Positions 19,095-27,731 of a stretch of 64,000 nucleotides of DNA are shown in pieces; positions within the stretch are counted from its first letter, which is position 1; the number at the start of each line of letters is the position of its first letter. The translations under genes were made by a program, and so were the position numbers. The notes under the pieces were generated by a model. The model saw only the letters and a program-made list of their open reading frames with translations, was not told the origin of the DNA and made no database searches. Origin of the DNA: Natronoflexus pectinivorans (lineage in GTDB: Bacteria > Bacteroidota > Bacteroidia > Bacteroidales > Marinilabiliaceae); NCBI RefSeq assembly GCF_004345615.1, contig NZ_SLWK01000005.1:124001-188000 (forward strand), read 5' to 3'.

Positions 19095-19922
19095 ATGGCT
19101 ATTACTGCTGCAGACGTAAGCAAACTTAGAAAAATGACCGGTGCCGGAATGATGGACTGCAAGAAAGCTCTTGCTGAAGCCGACGGCGATTTCGATAAAG
19201 CAGTGGATCTGATCCGTAAAAAAGGTCAGGCTGTTGCAAACAAAAGAGCAGACCGTGAAGCTACCGAAGGTGTAGTGCTTGCTAAAGTCACTGCCGACAA
19301 TAAAAAAGGTGCCATCGTGGTGCTTAACTGCGAAACTGATTTTGTTGCAAAGAATGAAAGCTTCATTGCTTTGGCCGATTCAATTCTTGACCTGGCAATT
19401 GCCAGCGATGCCAAAACTCTTGAAGAGGTAAAGGAATTGCAACTTAATGGAATTGCAGTTAAAGACGTTATTACCGAGCAAATTGGTGTAATTGGCGAAA
19501 AGCTGGATTTACCATACTTTGATGTGGTTAACGCCGACACAGTGGTTGCATACATTCACCCTGGAAACAAACTTGCAACCTTGGTTGGTCTTAACCAGGC
19601 TGGTATTGACACCCAAATTGGGAAAGATGTTGCCATGCAAGTGGCAGCTATGAACCCTGTTTCGGTTGACAGAGACTCAGTTCCCCAGGAAATTGTTGAG
19701 AAAGAATTGGAAATTGCCAAAGAACAAACCCGTCAGGAAGGAAAACCTGAAAATATGGTTGACAAGATTGCACAGGGACGTTTGGCCAAATTCTTCAAAG
19801 AAAGCACTTTGCTTGACCAGGTATTTGTTAAAGACGGAAAAATCAGCATCCGTGAGTACCTGCAACAAACAAACAAAGATCTTACAGTTACAGAGTTCAA
19901 ACGTTACTCATTGAGCAACTAA
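19095..19922 (+). CDS. tsf: Translation elongation factor Ts
   Basis: A 275-residue nucleotide-exchange factor for EF-Tu. It has the N-terminal UBA-like module with LRKMTGAGMMDCKKAL, the core NCETDFVAKNESF that contacts EF-Tu, and the C-terminal GRLAKFFKESTLLDQVFVKD. The gene closes the rplM-rpsI-rpsB-tsf operon, with a terminator just after the stop. Confidence 0.97.
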   Translation: MAITAADVSKLRKMTGAGMMDCKKALAEADGDFDKAVDLIRKKGQAVANKRADREATEGVVLAKVTADNKKGAIVVLNCETDFVAKNESFIALADSILDLAIASDAKTLEEVKELQLNGIAVKDVITEQIGVIGEKLDLPYFDVVNADTVVAYIHPGNKLATLVGLNQAGIDTQIGKDVAMQVAAMNPVSVDRDSVPQEIVEKELEIAKEQTRQEGKPENMVDKIAQGRLAKFFKESTLLDQVFVKDGKISIREYLQQTNKDLTVTEFKRYSLSN

Positions 19923-19944
19923 GATTTTTGATATACCATCAATT

Positions 19945-19974
19945 AAAAGGCAACCGGAAATGGTTGCCTTTTTT
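19945..19974 (+). terminator. Rho-independent terminator after tsf
   Basis: AAAAGGCAACC (19945-19955) pairs with GGTTGCCTTTT (19962-19972) around a six-base loop and continues into a T-run to 19974. It closes the ribosomal protein operon. Confidence 0.92.
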
Positions 19975-20055
19975 GTTAATTGATCTTCTGGCATGGTGTG
20001 TGGATGAAATCTGCTACAATAACGGTTAACTTTCAAAAGGAATACAAGAGCATAT

Positions 20056-20237
20056 TGCACCTCTACGAGGTGCACATTCTAATACCACAATTCATTGCTA
20101 TCAACATTCGCCCTCTACGAGGGCGCAACAATAAACATTACATTTTCACTCAAAAAGGTATCTCGCATAAGCGCCATCGTAGATGGCAGATGTTGATAGA
20201 ACAAACAATCCGGGGTCATAGCGCTCCGTAGGTGCGC
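20056..20237. repeat. Cluster of four REP-like palindromes in inverted pairs
   Basis: Hairpins occur at 20056-20074 (TGCACCTC, loop TAC, GAGGTGCA), 20109-20125 (CGCCCTC, TAC, GAGGGCG), 20173-20187 (GCCATC, GTA, GATGGC) and 20221-20237 (GCGCTCC, GTA, GGTGCGC, one mismatch). The first two have loop TAC and the last two its complement GTA, so the units face each other. An ATCAACAT box precedes unit 2, and its complement ATGTTGAT follows unit 3. This is the geometry of REP doublets mobilised by RAYT-type transposases. Confidence 0.65.
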
Positions 20238-20391
20238 AATGTTACATATTTGATGAGTATATCTTCCCCTCATTCAAAAACAGGCAAACTTCAATTATCT
20301 GCATCCCTGCTTTACTTTTCCAACAAATAGTGGTAAGTTTAATTCTACGGCATTTCGTTTAAAATGATTGTGAAACAAATTCATTGATACT

Positions 20392-21393
20392 ATGACAAAA
20401 ATTGCCTTATTCAGTTCAAAAAGCTACGACAAAGAATATTTTGAACGCTTCAAGCCCCAGTCAGAGATCGAAATCCGCTATTTTAAGTCAGCACTCAACG
20501 AGGACACCACTGAACTGGCCAAAGGTTACGACGTTGTCTGTGTGTTTGTAAATGATCAGATAAACCAAACCGTACTGACATATTTAAAAAACCACGGAAC
20601 ACGACTGATTGCCTTACGATGTGCCGGTTTTAACAACGTTGATCTTGAAGCTGCAAAGGATTTAGGCATTAAGGTCGTACGTGTGCCTGCATATTCGCCC
20701 AGCGCTGTTGCCGAGCATGCCATGGCTCTCATTCTTACGCTTAACCGAAAAACGCACAAAGCATACAACCGTGTGCGTGAAGGTAATTTTAGCCTCGAAC
20801 GACTCACGGGTTTTAACATTCATCAGAAAACCATAGGTGTAATAGGTACCGGTAAAATTGGCAAAGCATTTTGCGAAATATGTCTCGGATTTGGAGCAAA
20901 GGTTATGGCTTATGATCTGTATCCCGACTCTAATCTAGAAGAAAAAGGCGTTTTATACTCTTCCATAGATGAGCTTTTCAGGCAATCTGACATCATTTCT
21001 CTGCACTGTCCGCTCAACTCAGACACAAAACACATGATTAATAAGGATGCCTTTAAAGTCATGAAAGACGGCGTGATGATTATCAACACCAGCCGTGGAG
21101 CTTTGGTTGATACCAAAGCAGCCATTAAAGCTCTGAAAAAGCACAAGCTTGGTTATTTAGGCATTGATGTTTATGAGCAAGAGGAGAACCTCTTTTTTCA
21201 CGATCACTCTGAAAGCATCATTGAAGACGAGTTAATCATGCGATTAATCTCATTCCCAAATGTTTTGATAACCTCCCACCAGGCCTTTTTTACCCACGAA
21301 GCACTGGAGCAAATTACCACCACTACTTATGAGAATATTACGGACTTTGCAGAAGGCAATGAGTTGAAAAATGAGGTAAAAAGTGAAAATTAG
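20392..21393 (+). CDS. ldhA: D-lactate dehydrogenase (2-hydroxyacid dehydrogenase family)
   Basis: A 333-residue NAD-dependent enzyme reducing pyruvate to D-lactate, typical of mixed-acid fermentation. The NAD-binding motif is GTGKIG (152-157). Catalytic residues are Arg235 in NTSRGALVD, a Glu in DVYEQEE (near 262-264) and His296 in TSHQAF. The stretch YSPSAVAEHAMALIL and the ending LENITDFAEG-like pattern match the LdhA/D-LDH branch rather than phosphoglycerate dehydrogenase. It is a single gene bracketed by REP-like palindromes. Confidence 0.88.
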   Translation: MTKIALFSSKSYDKEYFERFKPQSEIEIRYFKSALNEDTTELAKGYDVVCVFVNDQINQTVLTYLKNHGTRLIALRCAGFNNVDLEAAKDLGIKVVRVPAYSPSAVAEHAMALILTLNRKTHKAYNRVREGNFSLERLTGFNIHQKTIGVIGTGKIGKAFCEICLGFGAKVMAYDLYPDSNLEEKGVLYSSIDELFRQSDIISLHCPLNSDTKHMINKDAFKVMKDGVMIINTSRGALVDTKAAIKALKKHKLGYLGIDVYEQEENLFFHDHSESIIEDELIMRLISFPNVLITSHQAFFTHEALEQITTTTYENITDFAEGNELKNEVKSEN

Positions 21394-21420
21394 TTTAGAG
21401 GTGCAATGCACCTCTAAACT
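21392..21420. repeat. Perfect 29-base palindrome at the 3' end of ldhA
   Basis: AGTTTAGAGGTGCA (21392-21405) and TGCACCTCTAAACT (21407-21420) are exact complements with a one-base centre. The core GAGGTGCA is identical to an arm of the REP-like unit at 20056. It overlaps the ldhA stop codon and could act as a transcript 3'-end hairpin, although no T-run follows. Confidence 0.6.
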
Positions 21421-21616
21421 AGGTGTGCTTTCCACATATAGAATCGCTATCCACTAATGTATGGAATCTGCATAACCAGGGTTTTCTTCCATCACTACCT
21501 CATCATATATATCAAATCATGATAGAAACTAATGACACATGATTTCCGACATGCCGAAGTTGAACGAATTTGTTTCCAAAAAAAGCGCAGAAGTATTGGG
21601 TTCGCAGTTAAGTGAA

Positions 21617-23869
21617 TTAATCTAACGGCAGATCTACGTAGAAGGTAGAACCCTGATCCGGAACAGACTCAAGCCAAATTTTTCCGCCTAATAATTTGAC
21701 TAACCCTTTAACAATAGAAAGCCCCAAGCCTGTTCCTCCGGCATCATAAACAGTTTTCGATTGCAGCTGGCTAAAGCGTTCAAATATGAAATCATGCTTA
21801 TCGGGAGGAATTCCCACTCCGGTGTCTTTCACATAAAATGAGAGTGTTTTAACATTGGCGCTACAGCCACATTCAACATATCCCCTTTCCGTATATTTTA
21901 AACCATTACTAATTAAGTTTATCAGAATTTGACGAACTTTTACTTTGTCAAGATTTATTTGCTGGTTTATTAACTTTTGGCAAACATTAAACTTTAATTG
22001 AACATCTTCTTTGTTAATTCTTCTGGTATATTCTGAAAAGAAAACCGATAACTCTTGAAAATGTCCATCCAGATTACATGGCTCTTTATTGATGTTTAAT
22101 TGTCCGGATTCGATCTTTGATATATCAAGCAAAGAATTAATTAACGAGAGCAGATCAAAACAGCTTTGATTAATAATATCTGAGAAATGAGTCAGGCTCT
22201 CCTTTTCATCAAAATACTCCGAAAGAAGGCTGGAAAAACCCATGATTGCATTCATTGGGGTTCTTATTTCATGGCTCATATTTTGAATAAATGCAGTTTT
22301 TAAACGGTCGCTCTCCTCAGCTTTTTCTTTTGCATCCACTAACTGCATCTCAATTTGCTTTCGCTCAGTGACATCTCTTACATTAAATACAACACCATTG
22401 ATATCCGGGTTCTGCAACTGATTAGACCCCCAGGATTCTAAATGAATCCATCCTCCATTTTTGTGCTTGTGCCGGTATCTGGCAACACCGAATCCCTCTT
22501 CTATGGTTTTTTGAAAATCACGTTTCACCTCATCGATGTCATGCGGATGGATCATTTTATCTATTACAGGTATTCCGGTAAGTTCCTCTGCGGTGAATCC
22601 AAGGATTCTCTCTACTGCATCGCTTACAAAAATTTGATTCCCCTCCTGATCGAGAACCAAAATGATGTCTGAAGAGTTTTTGATCAGCTCTTTGAATCGC
22701 CGCTCTCTTGAATGCATCATATCCTCTAACTTCTTCTTTTCAGTTATATCATGAAACAAAACAGCCATTTTCCGGGGAGATGTTTGAAAAGCCCATATTT
22801 CAAAAGCCCCAGAAATACCTTTATCATCAGAATAGTGAAGTTGCTCCAACTTACATGGTTCTCCGCTGATGGCAACATTTCGATAAATCGATGGTATATC
22901 AGGATCGTCAAGATTCGGAAACGCCTCTTCAATGGTCTTTCCGATGAACTGACTGTTGTCAACACCTAAAACTTTATCGGCAGATTGGTTTGTTCCTGTA
23001 AAAATCAAACTATTATCAGGCAATAACTCATATAGATGAGCTCCAAAAGGAGCTTTATCAATCATAGAACGAAACATATACTTAGCAGCATTTAGTTCGT
23101 CCTCAATTTTTTTGTGACTGGAAATATCAGTTGCTATATGAAGGATGTTTTTTGTTTGTCCCGTTTGATCTTTCACCGGTGTACACGACACAATATAAAC
23201 GCCATTCATGGCTTCAATGTACATATCTGAGGTTACATGCTCATTATTTTCACATGCCATTTTAAATGGGCAACCCTCCGGGGTGCATCCACAATGAAAG
23301 AACTCCTGACAAACCCGTCCTATTAATTCCTCTTCTGTTTTACCGGTCTTTTTTTGCAGAGCCCGGTTTGCCCTGATCACTCTTTTGTCATAACTCAACA
23401 ACATGGTCGGGTGACCAATGGCATTGAAAATATCTTCCCATGACTTTTGGGCTTCAATTATCTCATGTTTTAATTTATGAACACGGCTGATATTAACCCA
23501 TACAATCTTTAAGCAAAAACCATCTGCAGTATTTATAACCGATAGTTTTTGTTGAAAAATGAGTGGTTTTTCTTCTTGTATCAGAGTTATTTCCGGAATT
23601 TTTTGCTCAGTAATGATACCTGTTTTCAATATCTCCTTAAATTCTTTTTCAATCCTTTTAAAAGAAGGATAGTCGGAGACATTTAGTTTTCCATATACAT
23701 CCCAAATTCCCCTATCCTTCACTTCAACCCTCGAAATCCCGGTGTTCTTCTCCTGTTGCTTGTTCCATACAACAACCGCACCAGTTTCATCAGTAATCAC
23801 AATGCCCTCGGTTGACTCTTCAATAACAGAATTGAAGAAAAGTTCCGTATGTTTTTTATCACTGAACAC
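21617..23869 (-). CDS. Multi-PAS sensor histidine kinase with a cysteine-rich PAS
   Basis: A 750-residue kinase with no visible membrane helix. Successive PAS/PAC units start near residues 10, 140, 265 and 395. HisKA has IQNMSHEIRTPMNAIMGF and the ATPase domain has NLISNGLKYTERG, VKDTGVGIPP and GGTGLGLSIVKGLVKLLGG. The second PAS contains closely spaced cysteines (CQEFFHCGCTPEGCPFKMAC), a pattern that could bind a metal or respond to redox. No receiver domain or neighbouring regulator is present. It resembles the kinase at 13461 in its C-terminal half. Confidence 0.87.
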   Translation of the reverse strand: MFSDKKHTELFFNSVIEESTEGIVITDETGAVVVWNKQQEKNTGISRVEVKDRGIWDVYGKLNVSDYPSFKRIEKEFKEILKTGIITEQKIPEITLIQEEKPLIFQQKLSVINTADGFCLKIVWVNISRVHKLKHEIIEAQKSWEDIFNAIGHPTMLLSYDKRVIRANRALQKKTGKTEEELIGRVCQEFFHCGCTPEGCPFKMACENNEHVTSDMYIEAMNGVYIVSCTPVKDQTGQTKNILHIATDISSHKKIEDELNAAKYMFRSMIDKAPFGAHLYELLPDNSLIFTGTNQSADKVLGVDNSQFIGKTIEEAFPNLDDPDIPSIYRNVAISGEPCKLEQLHYSDDKGISGAFEIWAFQTSPRKMAVLFHDITEKKKLEDMMHSRERRFKELIKNSSDIILVLDQEGNQIFVSDAVERILGFTAEELTGIPVIDKMIHPHDIDEVKRDFQKTIEEGFGVARYRHKHKNGGWIHLESWGSNQLQNPDINGVVFNVRDVTERKQIEMQLVDAKEKAEESDRLKTAFIQNMSHEIRTPMNAIMGFSSLLSEYFDEKESLTHFSDIINQSCFDLLSLINSLLDISKIESGQLNINKEPCNLDGHFQELSVFFSEYTRRINKEDVQLKFNVCQKLINQQINLDKVKVRQILINLISNGLKYTERGYVECGCSANVKTLSFYVKDTGVGIPPDKHDFIFERFSQLQSKTVYDAGGTGLGLSIVKGLVKLLGGKIWLESVPDQGSTFYVDLPLD

Positions 23870-24608
23870 CCTACCCTAAATTAAATGATGAAATTATCTA
23901 CCAATAAGCCTGTCACTGACAGAACAGCACATTCTAAAACAATATAATATTTTTGCTTTTATAAATCAAGAAAAGAGAACAAGAGATTTTTTGCCATAGA
24001 AGAAGTTAGTAGGTGCAGATCTGTTTTCAACTAAAGAGTAAAGGAAGAAACTAAATCAAAAAACGAAGAAATAAATCTGTAATAAAAGTTCACTCCGCAC
24101 TAAGAGGTAGTGTTAGTGGGGCTTAACCTAATTTTCTAAATATATTGCTTCCTCACAGGGTTGAGAACCCTTCCAGAATTTGTCTGGAATGCTTATAGGC
24201 TAAACAAAGAGAAGTATTGATTAATTAACCTTATTTCTAATGCTTTTAGGTAAAAACAGAAGTGTTACTCCGGAAATTTTAAGTGCTACAATATCTTTGT
24301 AATCAAAGACATTTCGAAACCCGTTGCCTCGAATTTGCAATCATGAGTGGTCGAAAGATTTGCAATTCGTGCCTCTATACTTACTGTAACACCCCAATTA
24401 GCCCTTTATACAATATCTAAACAATTCCGGTTTCTGCTCTGATATGGATTTTTACAGCTGTTGAGATTCGCTATTGTTTGGATCAAATCATTATAATAGA
24501 TTATAACTACGAATTGCAAATTTGCTCTATAAGGGTTAAAGTAGTAGGAAAAAGAACCGATCAAAAATCCTAATGTTTCTAAATTTTAATCGGTTCTATA
24601 ATTTTCAT
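23870..24608. other. Intergenic region with degenerate inverted motifs
   Basis: About 740 bases with no supportable gene. It holds an isolated TATCTTTG (24292-24299), a match to the -7 consensus reading right into non-coding sequence. Related motifs follow at GAATTTGCAATC (24331-24342), GATTTGCAATTC (24357-24368) and GAATTGCAAATTTGC (24511-24525). This may be the remnant of a repeat or a small RNA; neither is proven. Confidence 0.35.
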
Positions 24609-24794
24609 CTACATAAAAACAAACCCATCATAATTTGCAGCCCTGTGTCCATCCACAAAAGCGTCCCAAGCGTTATGAAGATGACCAACTAGCATTCCAG
24701 ACCATCTTGCAATTCTTCCGCCCCCGGATATTTGTGATAACTCTTTAATATTTAATCCAGTGACACTGATTTCTTCAAAAATGATTTTATTCAT
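24609..24794 (-). CDS. Double-glycine leader peptide (bacteriocin- or signal-like), peptide 1
   Basis: A 61-residue precursor starting at ATG 24794. The leader ends in IKELSQISGGG, the ComC/bacteriocin-type double-glycine cleavage signal recognised by C39 peptidase exporters. The putative core of about 35 residues begins RIARWSGM and contains AWDAFVDGHRAANYDG, which resembles the core of peptide 3 (ARAIVDSHADALQNG). It lies 10 bases after a VanZ-like membrane protein gene whose start-proximal neighbour is another such peptide. The activity is unknown. Confidence 0.65.
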   Translation of the reverse strand: MNKIIFEEISVTGLNIKELSQISGGGRIARWSGMLVGHLHNAWDAFVDGHRAANYDGFVFM

Positions 24795-24804
24795 AACTAT
24801 TAAT

Positions 24805-25224
24805 TTATTGATTACTTTTAACACTAAACACTTGACAAATTAGGAGATAAACTACTAACGATATCCAAGTGCCAATGATTGCAAAAAAGAGATCCATTGG
24901 ATCAATAGGAATTCCTCCATCAACAAACCTTAGAATCTCATGAGTAAAACTTACAATTAAGCTAAGTATTAATGATTTTAAATAACTGAAGTTTGAAATC
25001 ATCCACAAAACAAATGGTAAACCAAGTGCAAAATTAAGACTTGGAAGAGAATCCAAAAACCAATTCGAATAAATTGGGCGGATCTCATATTGAATTTGCC
25101 GGGTAATATAAAAAAGGACATATTGCATCCCAGCTATTATAATTACCAATAGAATCCTATTTCTAAAATCAGTAAATTTATATGCAACTACTTTTTTTGT
25201 GACCAAGAACTCTGAAAAACTCAT
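24805..25224 (-). CDS. VanZ-like small integral membrane protein (candidate immunity or accessory protein)
   Basis: A 139-residue protein with about four membrane helices. The last part, HEILRFVDGGIPIDPMDLFFAIIGT, has the E...(F/I)D..D..A...GT pattern of VanZ-like proteins. It shares topology and landmarks (NR near the start, RP(I/Y)Y, PSL, final D..D pattern) with the protein at 34947. Each copy sits directly beside double-glycine peptide genes, so a role in immunity or peptide handling is a reasonable inference but unproven. Confidence 0.55.
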   Translation of the reverse strand: MSFSEFLVTKKVVAYKFTDFRNRILLVIIIAGMQYVLFYITRQIQYEIRPIYSNWFLDSLPSLNFALGLPFVLWMISNFSYLKSLILSLIVSFTHEILRFVDGGIPIDPMDLFFAIIGTWISLVVYLLICQVFSVKSNQ

Positions 25225-25273
25225 AATTCTGATTAATTTAATAAATGCTTAACTTAACGTATTCTTCAAACTA

Positions 25274-25435
25274 TTACTTCCTCACAGAATGATAACCTTC
25301 CCAGAAATCGTCTGGATTATCTATTGAGGATACAGCCATAGTAGAAACTACCCATAACAATAAGCTAAGTGCAAAACCTCCATTGGCCTCTTTCATTTCC
25401 TGAACACTAAGTTCTTTTAATTCCAAATTATTCAT
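25274..25435 (-). CDS. Double-glycine leader peptide, peptide 2
   Basis: A 53-residue precursor starting at ATG 25435. The leader MNNLELKELSVQEMKEANGG is a textbook double-glycine leader with the conserved ELS...E(M/L)..(I/A).GG spacing. The core is hydrophobic first (FALSLLLWVVSTMAV) and then acidic/aromatic (DDFWEGYHSVRK). It lies downstream of the decayed exporter/regulator copy and 50 bases upstream of the VanZ-like gene. An in-frame ORF extends further upstream, but that region is conserved non-coding sequence, so I reject the longer start. Confidence 0.7.
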   Translation of the reverse strand: MNNLELKELSVQEMKEANGGFALSLLLWVVSTMAVSSIDNPDDFWEGYHSVRK

Positions 25436-25458
25436 AACGAAATTAGTTAATATCAACC

Positions 25459-26505
25459 CAACCTTCTCCGGGCGTTGGTAACCTCCCAATCATGGAAGTA
25501 ATCTAATTTTAGCCGGCATGTCAGAAACTCCAATCATACTGCTAAATTAGTTTCGTTGCGTGCATAAAAAAAGCACGGAAATAAATTTAATAATTTTCCA
25601 CCAAAAGTTTTAATATTTTCTTCCGGTTCTAATACTTCAAGATTAAATTCAATCTTTAAGTGTTTGCTTTCATTAAAATAAAATGAACCCAGCTTACGAG
25701 AATAACTGATTTCCAAACCGAGTACTTTTAAGTCTTCTATATGTGCATAGAGTTGTCGTCGGCTTATACCAAGCCTGCTTGCTAATTCATCGGGGGTTCC
25801 GGTGCATTGTTGGTGTATAAGCTTATTTAGGGTCTGAAACCTCTCTATTTGTCTGATAAAGTTCATAGTTAGACAGGTAAAAGTTAAACATCTGAATTAA
25901 TCAAATCACTTAACACGGGCAACTGTTTTTGCCACATTTGGTAATATTTGCCTTTTTTATAAAATAATTCTGAATGTGTCCCTTCTTCAGCTAAAACGCC
26001 ATTTTCCAAAACAACGATTTTATCGGCATACATAACCGTGCTTAAACGATGCGCAATTACAATAATAGTTTTACCGTCGTTCAATAAGGATTACATCGCT
26101 TTCTGAACAAAATGTTCTGACTCTGAATCCAGTGAAGAGGTTGCTTCATCAAGAATCAAAATTTCGGGGTTCACATATAAAGCTCTTGCGATGGCTAATC
26201 TTTGCTTTTGGCCTCCGGAAAGTGTCGCCCCGTTTTCTCCTATGTACGTATTGAAGCCTGCGGGCAACTTCTCAATAAAATCAAGAATTCCCAATTGCTT
26301 ACAAATCTTCAATACACTTTCCATATCAGGCTCAAACTCTCCTACAGCAATATTTTCTATTATATTTCCAGCGAAAAGATCTAGTTTTTGAGGAACACTG
26401 GAAATTATGCTCCGCATACTTTGGTTTGTAAAATAGTCGATATGATGATCACCAATATAGACCGCACCACCGTTTAACGGATATATTTTGAATAACAGCA
26501 ACATT
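25459..26505. repeat. Segmental duplication, copy A (partner at 35746-36800)
   Basis: About 1.05 kb spanning a spacer, the small HTH gene and the 3' part of a C39 exporter is nearly identical to 35746-36800 in the same orientation. The encoded HTH proteins differ at only two residues. Similarity ends on the right close to 26500, just short of the Walker A coding region, and on the left near 25460. Confidence 0.9.
25534..25866 (-). CDS. Small HTH-domain regulator, copy A
   Basis: A 110-residue protein with an N-terminal winged-helix/HTH_11-like segment (GTPDELASRLGISRRQLYAHIEDL, given here as GTPDELASRLG then ISRRQLYAHIEDL) and a short C-terminal part with no known domain. It is 98% identical to the protein at 35822 (Thr/Ala and Gly/Ser differences only). 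In the intact locus the gene follows the exporter directly, so it probably regulates the peptide genes or their export. Copy A follows a broken exporter fragment by 17 bases; whether it is still expressed is unknown. Confidence 0.75.
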   Translation of the reverse strand: MNFIRQIERFQTLNKLIHQQCTGTPDELASRLGISRRQLYAHIEDLKVLGLEISYSRKLGSFYFNESKHLKIEFNLEVLEPEENIKTFGGKLLNLFPCFFYARNETNLAV

Positions 26506-26738
26506 AATTCAATTTCTCTTACCATAAAGAAGCCTATTATTAGACCACTAGATACATATATTGCAATTTTAATATTATTGCAGCTAAACATATAACTTAG
26601 CAAATAGACGATTGGAGTAATAAAAAGAAATTTACAAGCCTCATAAATAATAATTGATTGTGAATAAACCAAACAAAATAGGTATAGAAACATAAATATG
26701 GAGAAAATTAAAAAAGGTAAAATCGTTTTTCTTTTCAT
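25884..26738 (-). pseudogene. Chimeric, truncated C39-type ABC exporter remnant
   Basis: From about 26500 leftward this is the C-terminal nucleotide-binding half of the exporter at 36172: Q-loop [15 protein letters not shown], signature [15 protein letters not shown], Walker [13 protein letters not shown] and H-loop IVIAHRLST. The N-terminal 85 or so residues are unrelated hydrophobic sequence with about three membrane helices, so the peptidase domain, the exporter membrane domain and Walker A are gone. In addition, a TAA at 26091-26093 interrupts the frame (KAM-stop-SLLNDGK against KALESLMHEGK), exactly where the intact copy has Glu. It cannot be a working transporter. Confidence 0.85.
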
Positions 26739-26935
26739 AACAATTATACTTTAATATGACTACGTTTAGTCAACAACTCGTTAAACCTTCGGCATAAAGC
26801 ATTGTTTTTTAACAATCAAGACAGCTAAGTCGCTTGTCTACAACCCGAGGAATCTACGTTTTAATAAATTCTTTAAACTATAAAAAAATATGACTCTCAA
26901 GGATCAAAAATCCTTACAAAGAGCTAATAAACGGC

Positions 26936-27731
26936 ATGTTAGAAAAATTGTCTACCCTCAACGAATGACAAAAAGTGCCTGTTGTAGAAACACTTACCCA
27001 ATTTATGTCTATTCGGGGACGGATTACTTCCTTCGGTTTCCAAGATATGGTAAATATAAGAACAACGATACCGCCAACAGTTTAAAAAAGTTTTTGATTT
27101 TCTTACATTCAATTCAGAGTTAACCCTATCACTGGGTAGCCGTCATTACGCCATCGCCTTTGACTCATGCTATGTAAGCAAATCCGGAAAAAACTCTCGG
27201 CGTTAATTGGTATTGATCTGGCTGTGCCAACAGTTCCAAATGGAGCTTGGGAATTTGTGATTTAGCAGCTATTGATAATCACACAGCTTTTCATCTTGAA
27301 GCTATACAAACCCTTAACTCAGAAAAACAATCCTTGTCAGATTGGTATGGCAAAATAATTTCCGATAGAAAAGATTCTCTAACCTCCATTTCTAAATACT
27401 TGATTGCCGATGCTTGGTTTTAAAAAACTTTTACTGATCCGATTAGAAACGTGGAATACCCAGAAAGATGGCAAGCAACGCACAGAGCTGAATGACTCGC
27501 AAGCAAGAAGTGAGAATAAGCTGCATTCTCTGTTCAATGCTTCGCTATTTGCTATCTTCAATCAATATTACGAAAACAAATCATTGGTTAAGCATACCAA
27601 AAAAATAACGAGGTTCATTTTCTATGTCTGATATTAAAGCAATGAATCATAACATATTAATGCTTGAGCGATTTTTTGACGTGTTTGGTATTTACCCATA
27701 CTCTACCAAAAATCAGAATTATGCCAAATAA
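26936..27731 (+). pseudogene. Degraded DDE (IS4-like) transposase
   Basis: No long frame remains, but pieces in different frames read like one Bacteroidota IS4-type transposase in order: MLEKLSTLNE with SIRGRITSFGFQDM near 26936-27055, SRHYAIAFDSCYVSKSGK near 27143-27196, AAIDNHTAFHLEAIQTLNSE near 27265-27325, KDSLTSISKYLIADAWF near 27370-27420, and a tail ending ERFFDVFGIYPYSTKNQNYA at 27731. Several frameshifts and stops make it dead. I could not define terminal inverted repeats. It sits between the broken exporter copy and the rest of the accessory region. Confidence 0.75.

Noticed and set aside
20056-20237. Possible CRISPR-like repeat array
   Set aside because: Units are palindromes of different sequence, spaced 30-60 bases irregularly and in opposite orientations, with no cas genes nearby.
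25436-25489. N-terminal extension of GG peptide 2
   Set aside because: The extension lies in the non-coding block conserved between the two duplicated copies, and the leader starting at 25435 is complete.
26890-27123. 77-residue plus-strand frame as an intact gene
   Set aside because: It is an out-of-frame reading of the transposase remnant; recognisable transposase segments lie in other frames.
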